Assembly (NCBI GenBank): GCA_963757335.1
Contig: CAVWRJ010000008.1
Span: 62,001-126,000, forward strand
Direction: 5' to 3'
Length of the DNA: 64,000 nucleotides
From: DASQPA01 sp963757335
Lineage (GTDB): Bacteria; Acidobacteriota; Thermoanaerobaculia; Multivoradales; UBA5704
In this document: positions 51,281-60,586 of the stretch, one piece after another
Numbering within the stretch: the stretch's first letter is position 1
Layout of the letters: every line of letters begins with the position of its first letter
The notes under the pieces: model-generated
The model's database searches: none
Told to the model about the DNA's origin: nothing
The model's input: only the letters and a program-made list of their open reading frames with translations
Program-made: the position numbers and the translations under genes

Positions 51281-52633
51281 ATGGAGAAGCGACTGACGGA
51301 GGCGGTTATCCCTGCTCTCAGAACCTTGAAGGCTGAAGAGGAGATCTACCACGCGGGTAGCCCCTCGGCGGGAATCCGCATCACCCGCGATGGAGCCAAG
51401 ACCTTCTTTATCCGGTACCGGTCGCCGACTCTAACAGGCAAAGATCCCGGTAAGCAGATGCTGCGGCGGTACAACTTCGGGGAGCACCGCAGCGGCAGAC
51501 CCGGCGAGGGTCGCTACATTACCTTGAAGGAGTTCGAGGCGGCCTATGCCGTCTTCAGGGGACAGCTGGCCCAGGGGATCGACCCGCAGCCGCCCCCCTT
51601 GGGACGTGGTAGGAGGCGGAGGTTCCCTTTGGCTCCGGTCGTCGTCTTCGAGGGCTCCCCGGCCTCCCCTATCGAGGCGGTGCCGGTCGACCAGATTCCC
51701 GAGGCCCTGCGGAAGCTCTTCCCCAAGGGCTACGCCGTGGGTTCGGTCTCCGCCCTGTTGGCCGACTACTTCGAGCACCACGGGCCCCACCTCGCCGGCA
51801 AGACTCTGGCCGGCTACCAGCAGACCGCAGCCAAGCACGTGATCCCCCGCTTTGGGTTCGTCCCCATCCTCTCGCTCACAACTCAGGAGGTGCGCTGCGC
51901 TCTGACGGAGGTTTCGCAGTCCGTCCCTCAGATGGCGCGCCAGGTCAAGAAAGTGTTGTCGGCCGCCTTTGAGTACGCCATCAGCCACGTGCCCGGCGTC
52001 ACCGTAAACCCCTGTCTCGGAGTCAAGATCACGGTCCCCCGAGGCCGCCGGGATCGTTGGCTCAATGACGAGGAGATCTCGACCGTCCTCGAAGCTCTGC
52101 CCAGACTTGCCGACCAGAAGGCGGCGGACGCCTACAGGCTCATCCTCTGCGCCGCAGTGCGGCCTTGCGAAGCGTCGAGCGTTCGGGCCGAGGACATCGT
52201 CACGATCTCGGGGGAGAGAGTCTGGCAGCTTCGGGGGACGAAGATGGATCGGGACTTCCTTATCCCTCTGGTGGGGCCGGTGGCCGAGGTCATCAATCGG
52301 CGGTGTTTGGCGGTCGGGGGGAAGGGTCCGCTCTTCTGGCCAGCGAGCCCTAGAGGCGCTTACCCGACGCCGATGAGAACCGCGAACCGCGAGCTACGGG
52401 CGCTCTGTGGGTTGGTCGATATCCGCCCACACGATTTCCGTAGAACGGCGCGGACCCACTTCTCGGCACTCGGCGTCAGCGAGGCCGTGGCGGAGGCTCT
52501 CTTGAATCACGCCAAAGGCGAGATCGAGGCGACCTACAACCTCTATACCTACTGGGCGGAGCGCAAGGCGGCTCTCGCCTTGTGGCATGAGAAGCTCGCC
52601 GGTCTGAAGGCGAAAAAGACGGCGGCGGCCTAA
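51281..52633 (+). CDS. Tyrosine recombinase/integrase, second
   Basis: 450 aa from ATG 51281; in-frame starts as far as 51206 exist. It has an N-terminal arm domain (SAGIRITRDGAKTFFIRYRS), a core-binding region (TLAGYQQTAAKHVIPRFGF) and a catalytic domain with Arg in AAVRPCEASSVRAED, HDFRRTARTHFSALGV and Tyr in IEATYNLYTYW. It is distantly related to the neighbouring recombinase. An Arg/Pro-rich insertion of about 40 residues follows the arm domain. Two such genes in tandem suggest a recombination module. Confidence 0.88.
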   Translation: MEKRLTEAVIPALRTLKAEEEIYHAGSPSAGIRITRDGAKTFFIRYRSPTLTGKDPGKQMLRRYNFGEHRSGRPGEGRYITLKEFEAAYAVFRGQLAQGIDPQPPPLGRGRRRRFPLAPVVVFEGSPASPIEAVPVDQIPEALRKLFPKGYAVGSVSALLADYFEHHGPHLAGKTLAGYQQTAAKHVIPRFGFVPILSLTTQEVRCALTEVSQSVPQMARQVKKVLSAAFEYAISHVPGVTVNPCLGVKITVPRGRRDRWLNDEEISTVLEALPRLADQKAADAYRLILCAAVRPCEASSVRAEDIVTISGERVWQLRGTKMDRDFLIPLVGPVAEVINRRCLAVGGKGPLFWPASPRGAYPTPMRTANRELRALCGLVDIRPHDFRRTARTHFSALGVSEAVAEALLNHAKGEIEATYNLYTYWAERKAALALWHEKLAGLKAKKTAAA

Positions 52634-52980
52634 TGGCGAAGCGCTTCGCCAGACGCCTCCTCTACCTCAGCCTTCGATGAAATCCCATGAGGATCTACAG
52701 CGAATGGCGCCGGTCATGCTGTGGCCTATGGACGGTGCCGCCCCTGTGGAAACCAGCGGACGGCAGCCTCCCGCTGCGCTGCGCTTCGCACCCACCCGTT
52801 CCCCCTCGGCTCCGCCCGCCGTTCCCACAGGGACTTGGAAATCGCTGCCCGGCTGCGCTGCGCTCCGCAATTCCCCGCCCGCCCCGCGATTTCCACACCG
52901 CCGCACAGGCCCGGCGACGAGTTGAGGGGGCGAGCAAAGCAGAAGGCATACCCTCACTCCCCCCAACAACGGAGCGGTCC
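52634..52980. other. Region without a recognisable gene
   Basis: GC-rich, with repeated CTGCGCTGCGCT(T/C)CGCA motifs near 52775 and 52855 and self-complementary GTGGAAA/TTTCCAC segments. Open frames on both strands are Pro/Arg/Ser-rich and look non-coding. It could include island junction or regulatory sequence. Confidence 0.4.
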
Positions 52981-53385
52981 TCAGCTCGGGCCCCGGGCGA
53001 GAAGCTCCAGCACCATACGGGTCAACCGCGAAGCGAAGCGGCCTCCTTCGGACGCGATCAGAGCTATTTCGGCCCGCCTCTCTCGCTCTTGCGGAGAGAT
53101 CTCCGGCGCGCCGGAGAAGTGCGGGGAATCCTCCGCCTCGCCGGGCGCGCTCATCTGGGCCTGGATGACCTGGATAAAAGCCTGCGTCTGGTCGAGGGCC
53201 GACAGAGGCAGACCCAGAGCGCGGATGAGCTTTCGCAGGGTCTGGGTCTGCGGGTCGACCTTGCCTCGCTCGTAGTCGGAGATGGCGCTATTGGTCACCC
53301 CCGCCGCTTCGGCCAGATCGCTCTGGCTCCAGCGGCGAATGATGCGCAGGATGGAGAGGGTGACTGCGAGATCATCGTTCGTCAC
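52981..53385 (-). CDS. XRE-family transcriptional regulator
   Basis: 134 aa from a GTG. It has a canonical helix-turn-helix in residues 5-60 (LSILRIIRRWSQSDLAEAAG, VTNSAISDYERGKVDPQTQT), then a C-terminal region with no known domain. It lies 5 bp after the methyltransferase stop, last in the leftward operon, where it could control restriction-modification-like expression. Confidence 0.88.
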   Translation of the reverse strand: MTNDDLAVTLSILRIIRRWSQSDLAEAAGVTNSAISDYERGKVDPQTQTLRKLIRALGLPLSALDQTQAFIQVIQAQMSAPGEAEDSPHFSGAPEISPQERERRAEIALIASEGGRFASRLTRMVLELLARGPS

Positions 53386-53390
53386 CCGCT

Positions 53391-55748
53391 TTAGCTCGCT
53401 TCCCCGAACCCGCTCCCCGCCTCGGCGATCTTCGCCTGCACTTCCAGAGTGAGGGCTAAGGCCCCCGCGATCCGGCGGACGGAGAGGATTTCATCGGGCA
53501 GGAGGACCCGGCCGCACCGGGACCGCAGCCAGCGCCGGAGCACCGGGTGACCACCGATGTCGTAGCTGTAGACCTCAGGCGAGATGCCCTCGAAGGCGAG
53601 CCCCTCGGGGTTGACGTAGAGCCGGCCCTCGTCGCCCCAGTAGCGAAGGAAGGTGCGCGGGCTCGGGCCCAGGGGCTGGCGGGCATCGCCGACCAAGCCG
53701 ACCGGAGGATCGAGCAGACGCCGGTCGGCGAGCAGGTGAAGGCCGATCAGCTCCGCTCCGAGTGCCGCCAGGTGGAGGAACGGCTCATGCTTTTGCGGGA
53801 AGGAGATGCGGGGGAAGTCCCCGCGCAGGAGCTTTCTGTACCGATCCCGGTAGGCAGGGTCGTAGAGCACGGCGTAGACATAGCCCAGGATCTCCTCGGG
53901 GCTCGGCTCTCTGCCATAGCGCTCGGCGAGTGAAGAGAGGACCTCCGGCGCGAGGTTGGGCACCAGCGACCGCGGGTGGCGGCCCCTCTTGGCGGGCCCC
54001 CCCTCCGGGTAGAGGTAGAGCGGGAAGAGCGAGCTTACGTCGTAGGCGGAGACCACCTTGTGCCCGGCGATCCAGCGCGTGACCAGGGCGCCGGGCTCGC
54101 CCCGCGTCTGCCGGGAGGCGAGGAGGGCGAGGTTACCGCCGTTCTCCATGTGGGACATCACCGCCTGGCGTGGCCGTTCGAGGAAGTAGTGGGCGTAGAA
54201 GAGATAGCGACGGTCGAAGGGACGAGCGAGGAAGCTGAGGACACGCCGGGGCCACCTCTCGTCCTGGCGAAACGCCTCCCAGCGCTGAGGGTCGAGCCCC
54301 GCGCCGGTCTCGGCCGCGCCGCGCAACCCGCCGAGCCTCTCGACGAGGGTGTGCCGGTCGAGGGCGGTCGCCATCCCATCCCGCCCAGTGATGATCCCGG
54401 TCGTGAAGACGGGGAAGATCTCCGGCAGGGTGAGGCCGCGCCGGTACTCCCGTTCGATCCGTTCGTCCGCGGTGGCGAACAGGTAGGCGGAGGCGCGGGG
54501 ATGAACCTCCTCCCAGCCGGTGGTGTCGACGTGGGTGGCAGAGAGCGCCAGGAGCTTGTCCCGCCGGCTGCCGTAGAGGTCCGCGCGCAGCACCCGTTTC
54601 GCCAGTCCCGGCCGCTTGACCAGCACGAAGAGAGCGACCCCTTGAGCGACGCCCTGGAAGACGTTTTCCTCCGCTCCGCCGTCCGGGCTGCGCTCCCGCT
54701 TCCTGCGGTTGCCGTGGAGATCCAGAACGTAGATCTCGTCGAAGCTGTCGAGCAGCGAGCGGCGCAGGCCCCGGAAGGTCGGCGCGTCGAGCCCGGTATC
54801 AGGGAGGACGAGGGCGACGATCCCCAAGCCGGCCTGGTCGATCTTCCACTGCGCGAGGCGGAGGAAGCGGACCGCGTCGTCGTTGAGCCACTTCGAGTTG
54901 CGTTCCAGAAGGGGCTGGCCGTCGAGTTGGAAGTAGTCGGCCAGGAGGTCTGTGATCCACGGTCCCCGTGGCCCCGACCGACCGCGCCAGGGTGGATTGC
55001 CGAGAACGACATTGGCCGGGAAGTCGAGGATCGGCGCGACCGGATCGAGGCTGTCGCCGAGAAGGGCAGGAAGGGAGGCCTCCGGGTCGGGCGGGTAGCC
55101 GTAGACCGCGAGGACGCGGCGGAGGCTGGCCAGCCCGCGTGCATGCGTTTCCGGCAGTAGCTCCACGCCGAGGAAGTGAGGGAGCAGATGGGTGTGGAGG
55201 AGATTCCCCGGTTCGCCTCCATGGTGCCAGCACGCCTCCAGGGCCAGGCGCCAGGCGGCGCGCAGGAAGAGCATCGAGCCTGCCGCAGGGTCGAGGAGGC
55301 GCACCCGCAGATCGGCGAGGCCGGCGCTCCAGCCGAACCGTGCCTGCAACAGGCGGTGGACCGAGCGCACCAGATAGCCGACGAGGGGCGGGGGTGTGGG
55401 ATAGATCCCGTGCAGGCGCTGGAGCGCCGGGTTCCGGGTCCGCCGTAAGGCCTTCCGGCTGTGGGTGAAGAGAGTGGCGGAAATCCGCCCTCCGCGGATC
55501 TCCTTGAGGCGCTGCCTCGCCTCCTGCCGGTCGGCGCAAGCGACGACTCCCATCCCGTACTCCCGGAGATCCTCGAAGAACGAGAAGCGCTCCTCCCCCA
55601 ACTCCGGAAGCCAGGGCAGGGCTTCGCTCACCGCCCAGAGATCCTGCGTCTCGTCCACGCTTGGCTCGAAGTGCAGCAGAAGATAGGACGGCCCCCCGGG
55701 CTGGGAGAGGGCGAGCTTCACCAGACCGTTGACGCTCCGGGTTTTCAT
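53391..55748 (-). CDS. N6-adenine DNA methyltransferase with ISP-like specificity region
   Basis: 785 aa. YPTPPPLVGYLVRSVHRLLQ precedes the SAM motif I RLLDPAAGSMLF (153-160) and the catalytic motif IV VVLGNPPWRG (251-254), as in gamma-class N6-adenine methyltransferases. The C-terminal 450 residues, with FARPFDRRYLFYAHYFLERP (split pattern), AYDVSSLFPLYLYP and EEILGYVYAVLYDPAYRDRY, match the target-recognition part of type ISP (LlaBIII-like) enzymes. The nuclease and helicase domains of true ISP enzymes are absent. The start overlaps the partner gene by 4 nt. Confidence 0.87.
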   Translation of the reverse strand: MKTRSVNGLVKLALSQPGGPSYLLLHFEPSVDETQDLWAVSEALPWLPELGEERFSFFEDLREYGMGVVACADRQEARQRLKEIRGGRISATLFTHSRKALRRTRNPALQRLHGIYPTPPPLVGYLVRSVHRLLQARFGWSAGLADLRVRLLDPAAGSMLFLRAAWRLALEACWHHGGEPGNLLHTHLLPHFLGVELLPETHARGLASLRRVLAVYGYPPDPEASLPALLGDSLDPVAPILDFPANVVLGNPPWRGRSGPRGPWITDLLADYFQLDGQPLLERNSKWLNDDAVRFLRLAQWKIDQAGLGIVALVLPDTGLDAPTFRGLRRSLLDSFDEIYVLDLHGNRRKRERSPDGGAEENVFQGVAQGVALFVLVKRPGLAKRVLRADLYGSRRDKLLALSATHVDTTGWEEVHPRASAYLFATADERIEREYRRGLTLPEIFPVFTTGIITGRDGMATALDRHTLVERLGGLRGAAETGAGLDPQRWEAFRQDERWPRRVLSFLARPFDRRYLFYAHYFLERPRQAVMSHMENGGNLALLASRQTRGEPGALVTRWIAGHKVVSAYDVSSLFPLYLYPEGGPAKRGRHPRSLVPNLAPEVLSSLAERYGREPSPEEILGYVYAVLYDPAYRDRYRKLLRGDFPRISFPQKHEPFLHLAALGAELIGLHLLADRRLLDPPVGLVGDARQPLGPSPRTFLRYWGDEGRLYVNPEGLAFEGISPEVYSYDIGGHPVLRRWLRSRCGRVLLPDEILSVRRIAGALALTLEVQAKIAEAGSGFGEAS

Positions 55749-56350
55749 CGGCTGGGTTGGATCTCACGGTAGACGAGGCTGCCGCGCCGATCCTCGTTCT
55801 CGTCGATGTGGAGAAGCTCCCATTGTTCGTCTTCGGGCGCCGTCGCCGGCACTTCCAGCCGGCGCCAGGAAGCGAACCAGCGGCCCAGGTTTTTCCAGAC
55901 CCGGAGCCCGGCCTGGTCGGCGGTATAGACCGGTAGCCAGACCTCGCCGGGGTTGTCCTCATTCCGTCGGGCGGTGAAGTAGTCCTTGGCTACCAGGGCC
56001 TGGACGGCCCGCCGCATCGCGTCTTCCTCGGCGGTCAAGTCGAGGCGCAGGCACTCTTCCGACTCGGCCGGAGTCTCTGGCGCGTCGGTCGCGGGCTTCT
56101 CCTCGGCGACAGGCCGGTCTTCGACGAGGCTGCGCAAGTCGAGGATCGCGGCGGCGAGGCGGTCGTGCAGCACGGCGCCGAGGACGGCGCGCACCTCGGC
56201 AGGTCCGTCGAGGACCGGGCCCAGGTCCTCGGTCGAGGTCTCCTCCGGCGACGCGGGCAAGCTTCGCTCCAGGCCGGCGAGGTCGTCCTGGATCGCAGTC
56301 AGGGCAACAACGTTCGCGCGCAGGGTAGCGCGGGCTTCAGCCATGTCCAT
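55745..56350 (-). CDS. Partner protein of the methyltransferase, unknown family
   Basis: 201 aa. The N-terminal part is helical and acidic (LRANVVALTAIQDDLAGLER; DRLAAAILDLRSLVEDRP). The C-terminal 90 residues form a mixed alpha/beta region (ALVAKDYFTARRNEDNPGEV; GLRVWKNLGRWFASWRRLEV) ending RRGSLVYREIQPSR. The ATGA overlap with the methyltransferase start makes obligatory co-expression likely. I recognise no domain, and a nuclease motif is not evident. A start at 56344 is possible. Confidence 0.7.
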   Translation of the reverse strand: MDMAEARATLRANVVALTAIQDDLAGLERSLPASPEETSTEDLGPVLDGPAEVRAVLGAVLHDRLAAAILDLRSLVEDRPVAEEKPATDAPETPAESEECLRLDLTAEEDAMRRAVQALVAKDYFTARRNEDNPGEVWLPVYTADQAGLRVWKNLGRWFASWRRLEVPATAPEDEQWELLHIDENEDRRGSLVYREIQPSR

Positions 56351-56354
56351 TCCG

Positions 56355-56594
56355 TCAGGCCCTAGTTCCCGGGAGCCGAAGAAGCTTCGGCGGGACCGCT
56401 CTCCGCACTGGCTTCGGTGCGGCCGGCCAGCGAGCCCGCCGATCCCCCAGCTTCCAGAGCGGTTGGAGCACGGTGGAGCACCGGGCACAGCCGCTCAGGA
56501 GATGGCGGAGGATGGCGCGAGTCTCGATCGCCGACGCCTCGCCCAGGAAGAAGCGGAAGAGGAGGTCGGGGGTGGGGTGCTCGGAGTCTCGCAT
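56355..56594 (-). CDS. Small zinc-finger-like protein (anti-sigma zf-HC2-type)
   Basis: 79 aa from ATG 56594. It reads HPTPDLLFRFFLGEASAIET, then RHLLSGCARCSTVLQPLW, an HxxxxCxxC cluster as in zf-HC2 putative zinc fingers, with a Pro/Arg-rich tail. No strong ribosome site is seen. It lies 4 bp before the partner gene and divergent from the HTH-TPR gene at 56796. Similar small fingers usually precede sigma-factor or TPR genes, so it may be a regulatory adaptor. Confidence 0.58.
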   Translation of the reverse strand: MRDSEHPTPDLLFRFFLGEASAIETRAILRHLLSGCARCSTVLQPLWKLGDRRARWPAAPKPVRRAVPPKLLRLPGTRA

Positions 56595-56795
56595 CGACTG
56601 CAAGGCTACGGAGGAGCGGATCTCGGCCCAAACCGAGTGCGGCCGTTGGCGGTCGTGGGATGTTGCGTGCAGTTCGGGTGGGGGGTTGTCGCGCGGCGAA
56701 ACGCCATGCCTCGGCGTCGTCCTTTTCGATGTCACGAAAACGGGACCACGCGCACTTACCTGTACGAACGCAACTCTTTAAATGGAGGGGGCACC

Positions 56796-58280
56796 GTGCC
56801 GACGGCGGTCCTGCCGGATCTGAGTATCGTCCTCACCTTCCTTCGGGAGGGCCAACAGTGGAGCCAGGCGGAGCTGGCGGCCGCTGCCGGCTTTTCGCCC
56901 AACCTGATCAATGGCTACGAGCGAGGGTGGAAGAACCTGGTCCGCTCCCGGCTGGAGTATCTGATCGCCTTCATGGGGCTGCCGCCGGAGAGAATCGACG
57001 CCACCTTGGAGACTCTGGCCGAGAACCGGGAGGCGGCGCGCGCCCCGGCGAATCCCGGGGCCTCCCCCCTCCACACCCGCCGGAGGATCGAGGCGATCTC
57101 GAAGCAGGTCGGCCGGCTGGCGTCGGGGGCCACCCGCTCGGTCCTCCACCTGCTGACGGACGAGGGGGAGGCCCTGTACAGCCGGCAGCAGGCGGAGCAG
57201 CTCTGGGCGCGCCTCAAACGGCGGCCGCCGGAGGAGCAGGCGCTCCTCCTCGAAGAGTCCGGGGACCACCAGACCTGGGCGCTCTGCGAGCGGGTGGCGG
57301 CGGAGAGCGTGACCCTGGCGGCGAACCATCCTCGAAAGGCCCTGGAGACGGCGGAGCTGGCGCTCGCCATCGCCTCCCGGGTGCCGGGCGAGCAGGCCTG
57401 GCGCTGGCGGCTTCTGGGATACTGCCGGGGGCACGTGAGCAATGCCCGCCGGGTCCTCCAGGAGCTTCCCGCAGCGGACGCGGCCCTGGCCCAGGCCTGG
57501 AAGCTCTGGGAGGCCGGCGCCCCGGGCGACCGCGGGCTGCTCAACGAGGCCTGGCTCCATTCCTTCGAGGCGAACCTTCGCCGGGACCAGCGCCGCTTTC
57601 CGGAAGCCTTGAAGAGCAGCGAGCGAGCGCTGGCGGTCGACAACGGTGAGCTGCGGGGGAAGATCCTCGTCAGCCAGGCCAATATCTTGAAGGTGCTGGG
57701 GAATCCGGAGGGCTCGATCGCGACCCTCGAACAGGCGGCACCCCTGGTCGACGCGATCCGGGAGCCCCGCCTCGCCTTTGGACTGCGCTTCAACCTCCTG
57801 GAAGACCTCTGCCAGTTGGGCCGAGCCGAGGAGGCCGCGCCGCGGCTGGCCGAGGTCCGTATGCTGGCCGAGCGCCTGGGAGAGCCGCTCGACCTCGCCC
57901 GCGTCGTTTGGCTCTCGGGGAAAGTCGCCGCCGGACTCGGCAAGAGCGCCGAGGCGCGGGCGGCCTTCGAGCAGGTGCGACAGGAGTTTTGGCACCACCA
58001 GCTCGCCTACGACGCGGCCCTGGTCCATCTCGATCTCTCTCTGCTCCTTCTGGACGAGGGGAGGACGGGCGAGGTGCGGCAGGTCGCCGAGGAGATGCTC
58101 TGGATCTTCCAAGCCCAGGGGGTGCAGAGGGAGGCCCTCGCCGCCCTCCGGGTCTTCTATGAGGCGGCGCGGCGGGAGACCGCGACGGTCGAGCTGGCCC
58201 GAAGAGTTTTCCGCTTCCTCCGCCGGGCGGAGCTCGATCCAGGTCTACGGTTCGACGAGGAGGGGGACGAAGCCCCTTGA
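56796..58280 (+). CDS. HTH-TPR regulator, first
   Basis: 494 aa from GTG 56796 with GGAGGGG upstream. Residues about 9-60 form an XRE-like helix-turn-helix (FLREGQQWSQAELAAAAGFS, NLINGYERGW). The rest is a TPR superhelix with repeated EALKSSERALAVD, LRGKILVSQANILKVLGNPE and GLRFNLLEDLCQLGRAEEAA. The layout is like RRNPP peptide receptors, but distant and unproven. A paralogue is at 58839 and a Cys-rich repeat peptide lies 34 bp beyond, convergent. Confidence 0.8.
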   Translation: MPTAVLPDLSIVLTFLREGQQWSQAELAAAAGFSPNLINGYERGWKNLVRSRLEYLIAFMGLPPERIDATLETLAENREAARAPANPGASPLHTRRRIEAISKQVGRLASGATRSVLHLLTDEGEALYSRQQAEQLWARLKRRPPEEQALLLEESGDHQTWALCERVAAESVTLAANHPRKALETAELALAIASRVPGEQAWRWRLLGYCRGHVSNARRVLQELPAADAALAQAWKLWEAGAPGDRGLLNEAWLHSFEANLRRDQRRFPEALKSSERALAVDNGELRGKILVSQANILKVLGNPEGSIATLEQAAPLVDAIREPRLAFGLRFNLLEDLCQLGRAEEAAPRLAEVRMLAERLGEPLDLARVVWLSGKVAAGLGKSAEARAAFEQVRQEFWHHQLAYDAALVHLDLSLLLLDEGRTGEVRQVAEEMLWIFQAQGVQREALAALRVFYEAARRETATVELARRVFRFLRRAELDPGLRFDEEGDEAP

Positions 58281-58314
58281 GCCGGCTTCGCCCCCTTGGT
58301 GTGGGCACGAATCT

Positions 58315-58698
58315 TTAAGGATGCAGACAGCGGCCGAACGGATCCATGAGGCAGCCTGCGTCGAGGGTCGGCTGGACCGGCTTGATACAGCCGCCGAACG
58401 GGTCGATCCGGCAGCCGGCGTCGGAGGTCGGCCGGACGGACGCGGTGCTGGTGGCACAGCGGCCGAAAGGATCGATCCGACAGCCTTCGTCGGCGGCGGT
58501 GTGGGTGAGGCAACGACCGAAGGGATCGATCAGGCAGCCGGCGTCGTTCCAGAGGCTCGCGAGGAAGCCGCGGAGCGAGGCGAGGGCCGAGGCAGGCCGA
58601 GCCGTGGGGGCCGCTCCCCGGGGTGGGGCGGCAAGAGCCGGGGCGGCGGCGGCCAGGGTGAGGGCGAGGAGGAGGGCGGTGGAGCGGAGAACGCGCAT
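58315..58698 (-). CDS. Small secreted peptide with four GCxIDPFGxC repeats
   Basis: 127 aa. An AAGGAGC ribosome site and a signal peptide (TALLLALTLAAAAPALA) precede four repeats: DAGCLIDPFGRC, DEGCRIDPFGRC, DAGCRIDPFGGC and DAGCLMDPFGRC, separated by short Thr/Pro linkers. Each unit has two Cys spaced by seven residues, presumably one disulfide or a metal site. It is divergent from the second HTH-TPR gene at 58839 (140 bp apart) and convergent with the first. I know no function for this repeat. Confidence 0.75.
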   Translation of the reverse strand: MRVLRSTALLLALTLAAAAPALAAPPRGAAPTARPASALASLRGFLASLWNDAGCLIDPFGRCLTHTAADEGCRIDPFGRCATSTASVRPTSDAGCRIDPFGGCIKPVQPTLDAGCLMDPFGRCLHP

Positions 58699-58838
58699 GA
58701 CGGGCTCCTTGGTAGGAGGCCGGCTCGGCCACGGCCGGGATTGGCCGCGGGGGCAGGCCCCTCATGAATCCAGGTGCGCAAGGGCGGGTGGGGAACGCGG
58801 ACCGAATTGGGATGCTACGTCATCCCGGAGGAGGGGAG

Positions 58839-60299
58839 ATGTCGAATTTAACCGCCGAGGAGACCGCCGCGCGCTTCGCGATGGTGCTCTTCCGCTATCT
58901 TCTGGATGTCGACCAGGCCGGGTTCTCCCGGGAGACCGGGATCGCCCCGAGCCGGATCTCCGATTTCGACCGCGGCAAGCGGCCGATCCGTCGGGAGACC
59001 TTGGAGACCTTCGCCGCCGCTGCCGGCTTCCCTCTCCCCCTGCTCGACCTCCTGCTCTTCCTCCTGCGGTCCTTCCGGGTCACCGCGCGCGGCCGCTCGC
59101 GGCTCGACCGCGCTCTCGCGGACGGCACGGGCACCGAGCTGCTCCTCCTCCTCCGCGAGGCGGCGGACCTCGTGCTCCAACCGCTCGATGCGGAGAGGGC
59201 GCCGAGGCCGGAGGACCGCGCCGAGGCCGGGTCCCTCTGGGACCGCCTGGAGCGCCGGACGCCAGAGGAACGCCGCCTGCTGGTCGAGGAGAGCCCGGAG
59301 TTTCAAAGCTGGGCGCTCTGCGAGAGGGTGGCGGCGGAGAGCGTCGCCCGGGCGGCGAACCGTCCGCGCGAAGCTCTGGGCCTGGCGGAGCTGGCGCTCG
59401 CCGTCGCCCACCGGGTGCCAGGGAGCCCTGCCTGGCGCTGGCGCCTCGCGGGTTACTGCCGGGGGCACGTGAGCAACGCCTGGCGCGCCCTGGAGGATCT
59501 CCCTACCGCGGAAGCGGAGCTGAGCCGCGCCTGGACCCTCTGGAAGGCCGGCGCCTCCGGCGATCCCGGCCTGCTCAACGGCGCCTGGCTTCCCACGTTC
59601 GAAGCGAATCTCCGGCGCGACCAGCGGCGCTTCAAGGAGGCACTCGTGAAGATCGACGAGGCCCTGGCGCTCGACCGAACCGATCTCCGGGGCAAGATCC
59701 TCATCAGCAAGGCCAACATCTACAAGGTGCTGGGCGACCCGGAGAGCTCGGCGGCCCTCCTCGCCAAGGCGGCCCCCTTGATCGACGAGGACCGCGAGCC
59801 ACGGCTCGCCTTCGGCCTGCGCTTCAACCTGTTGGAAGACCTCTGCCAGCTCGGCCGGGCGGCGGAGGCCGCGGCCCGGCTTCCCGAGGTGCGAGCGCTC
59901 GCCGAGCGCCTGGGGGAGCGGCTGGATCTGCTCCGCGTCGCCTGGCTTTCCGGCAGGACCGCCGCCGCGCTCGGGCGACCCGCCGAGGCGCTCGCCGCCT
60001 TCGCGGAGGTGCGCGCCGAGTTCGAGGAGCGCGGGCTGACCTACGACTATGCCCTGGTCAGCTTTGACCTCTCCCTTGTCCTCCTGGAGGAGGGACGCAC
60101 GGCCGAGGTGCGCAAGGTCGCTGAGGAGATGCTCCAGATCTTCGACGCCCAGGAGGTCCACCGCGAGGCCCTGGCCGCCCTGCACGTCTTCTGCGAAGCG
60201 GCGCGGCGGGAGGCCGCTACCGTCGAGCTTACCCGGCGGGTCGAGCGTTACCTGCGACGGGCGTGCCTCGATCCAGGGTTACTGTTCGAGGAAGAGTAA
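58839..60299 (+). CDS. HTH-TPR regulator, second
   Basis: 486 aa from ATG 58839 with GGAGGAGGGG upstream; an in-frame start at 58764 is less supported. The N-terminal 65 residues resemble a helix-turn-helix (FAMVLFRYLLDVDQAGFSRE, GIAPSRISDFDRGKRPIRRE), and the remainder is TPR-like, clearly paralogous to the 56796 product (ALCERVAAESV; WRWRLAGYCRGHVSNA; FGLRFNLLEDLCQLGR). The Cys-rich peptide gene at 60587 follows in the same direction. Confidence 0.8.
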   Translation: MSNLTAEETAARFAMVLFRYLLDVDQAGFSRETGIAPSRISDFDRGKRPIRRETLETFAAAAGFPLPLLDLLLFLLRSFRVTARGRSRLDRALADGTGTELLLLLREAADLVLQPLDAERAPRPEDRAEAGSLWDRLERRTPEERRLLVEESPEFQSWALCERVAAESVARAANRPREALGLAELALAVAHRVPGSPAWRWRLAGYCRGHVSNAWRALEDLPTAEAELSRAWTLWKAGASGDPGLLNGAWLPTFEANLRRDQRRFKEALVKIDEALALDRTDLRGKILISKANIYKVLGDPESSAALLAKAAPLIDEDREPRLAFGLRFNLLEDLCQLGRAAEAAARLPEVRALAERLGERLDLLRVAWLSGRTAAALGRPAEALAAFAEVRAEFEERGLTYDYALVSFDLSLVLLEEGRTAEVRKVAEEMLQIFDAQEVHREALAALHVFCEAARREAATVELTRRVERYLRRACLDPGLLFEEE

Positions 60300-60360
60300 G
60301 CCCTCGCGCATTCCGTCTCGCTGAGTCGCTCGCTGAATTTCAGGCCTCGACTTCCAACTG

Positions 60361-60446
60361 CTCAGCGCTAAATTGTGGCTGACGGAAGGCGCGCTGCTCG
60401 CTCGCAGCGCTGGCTGTGCGCTACCGGTCGTGGGCTCAGGAGCTGA
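60361..60446 (+). repeat. TCAGCGCTGA-family repeat, copy A
   Basis: CTCAGCGCT(A/G)AA...GGCTGACGG and GGGCTCAGGAGCTGAA are shared with copies at 61236 and 61878. Confidence 0.65.
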
Positions 60447-60586
60447 ATGCCGCCTCATTTTCCCGTCCGATAACGCTTTATAGAGGCCCGAGTGCTTTTC
60501 TGTAGGATCTTTGGGATTGATTGAGTAGGATTCTCAGGTGAGCGAGCCGTTCGCTTCGCTCAATCTATTCAAAAGGAGAACGACTC

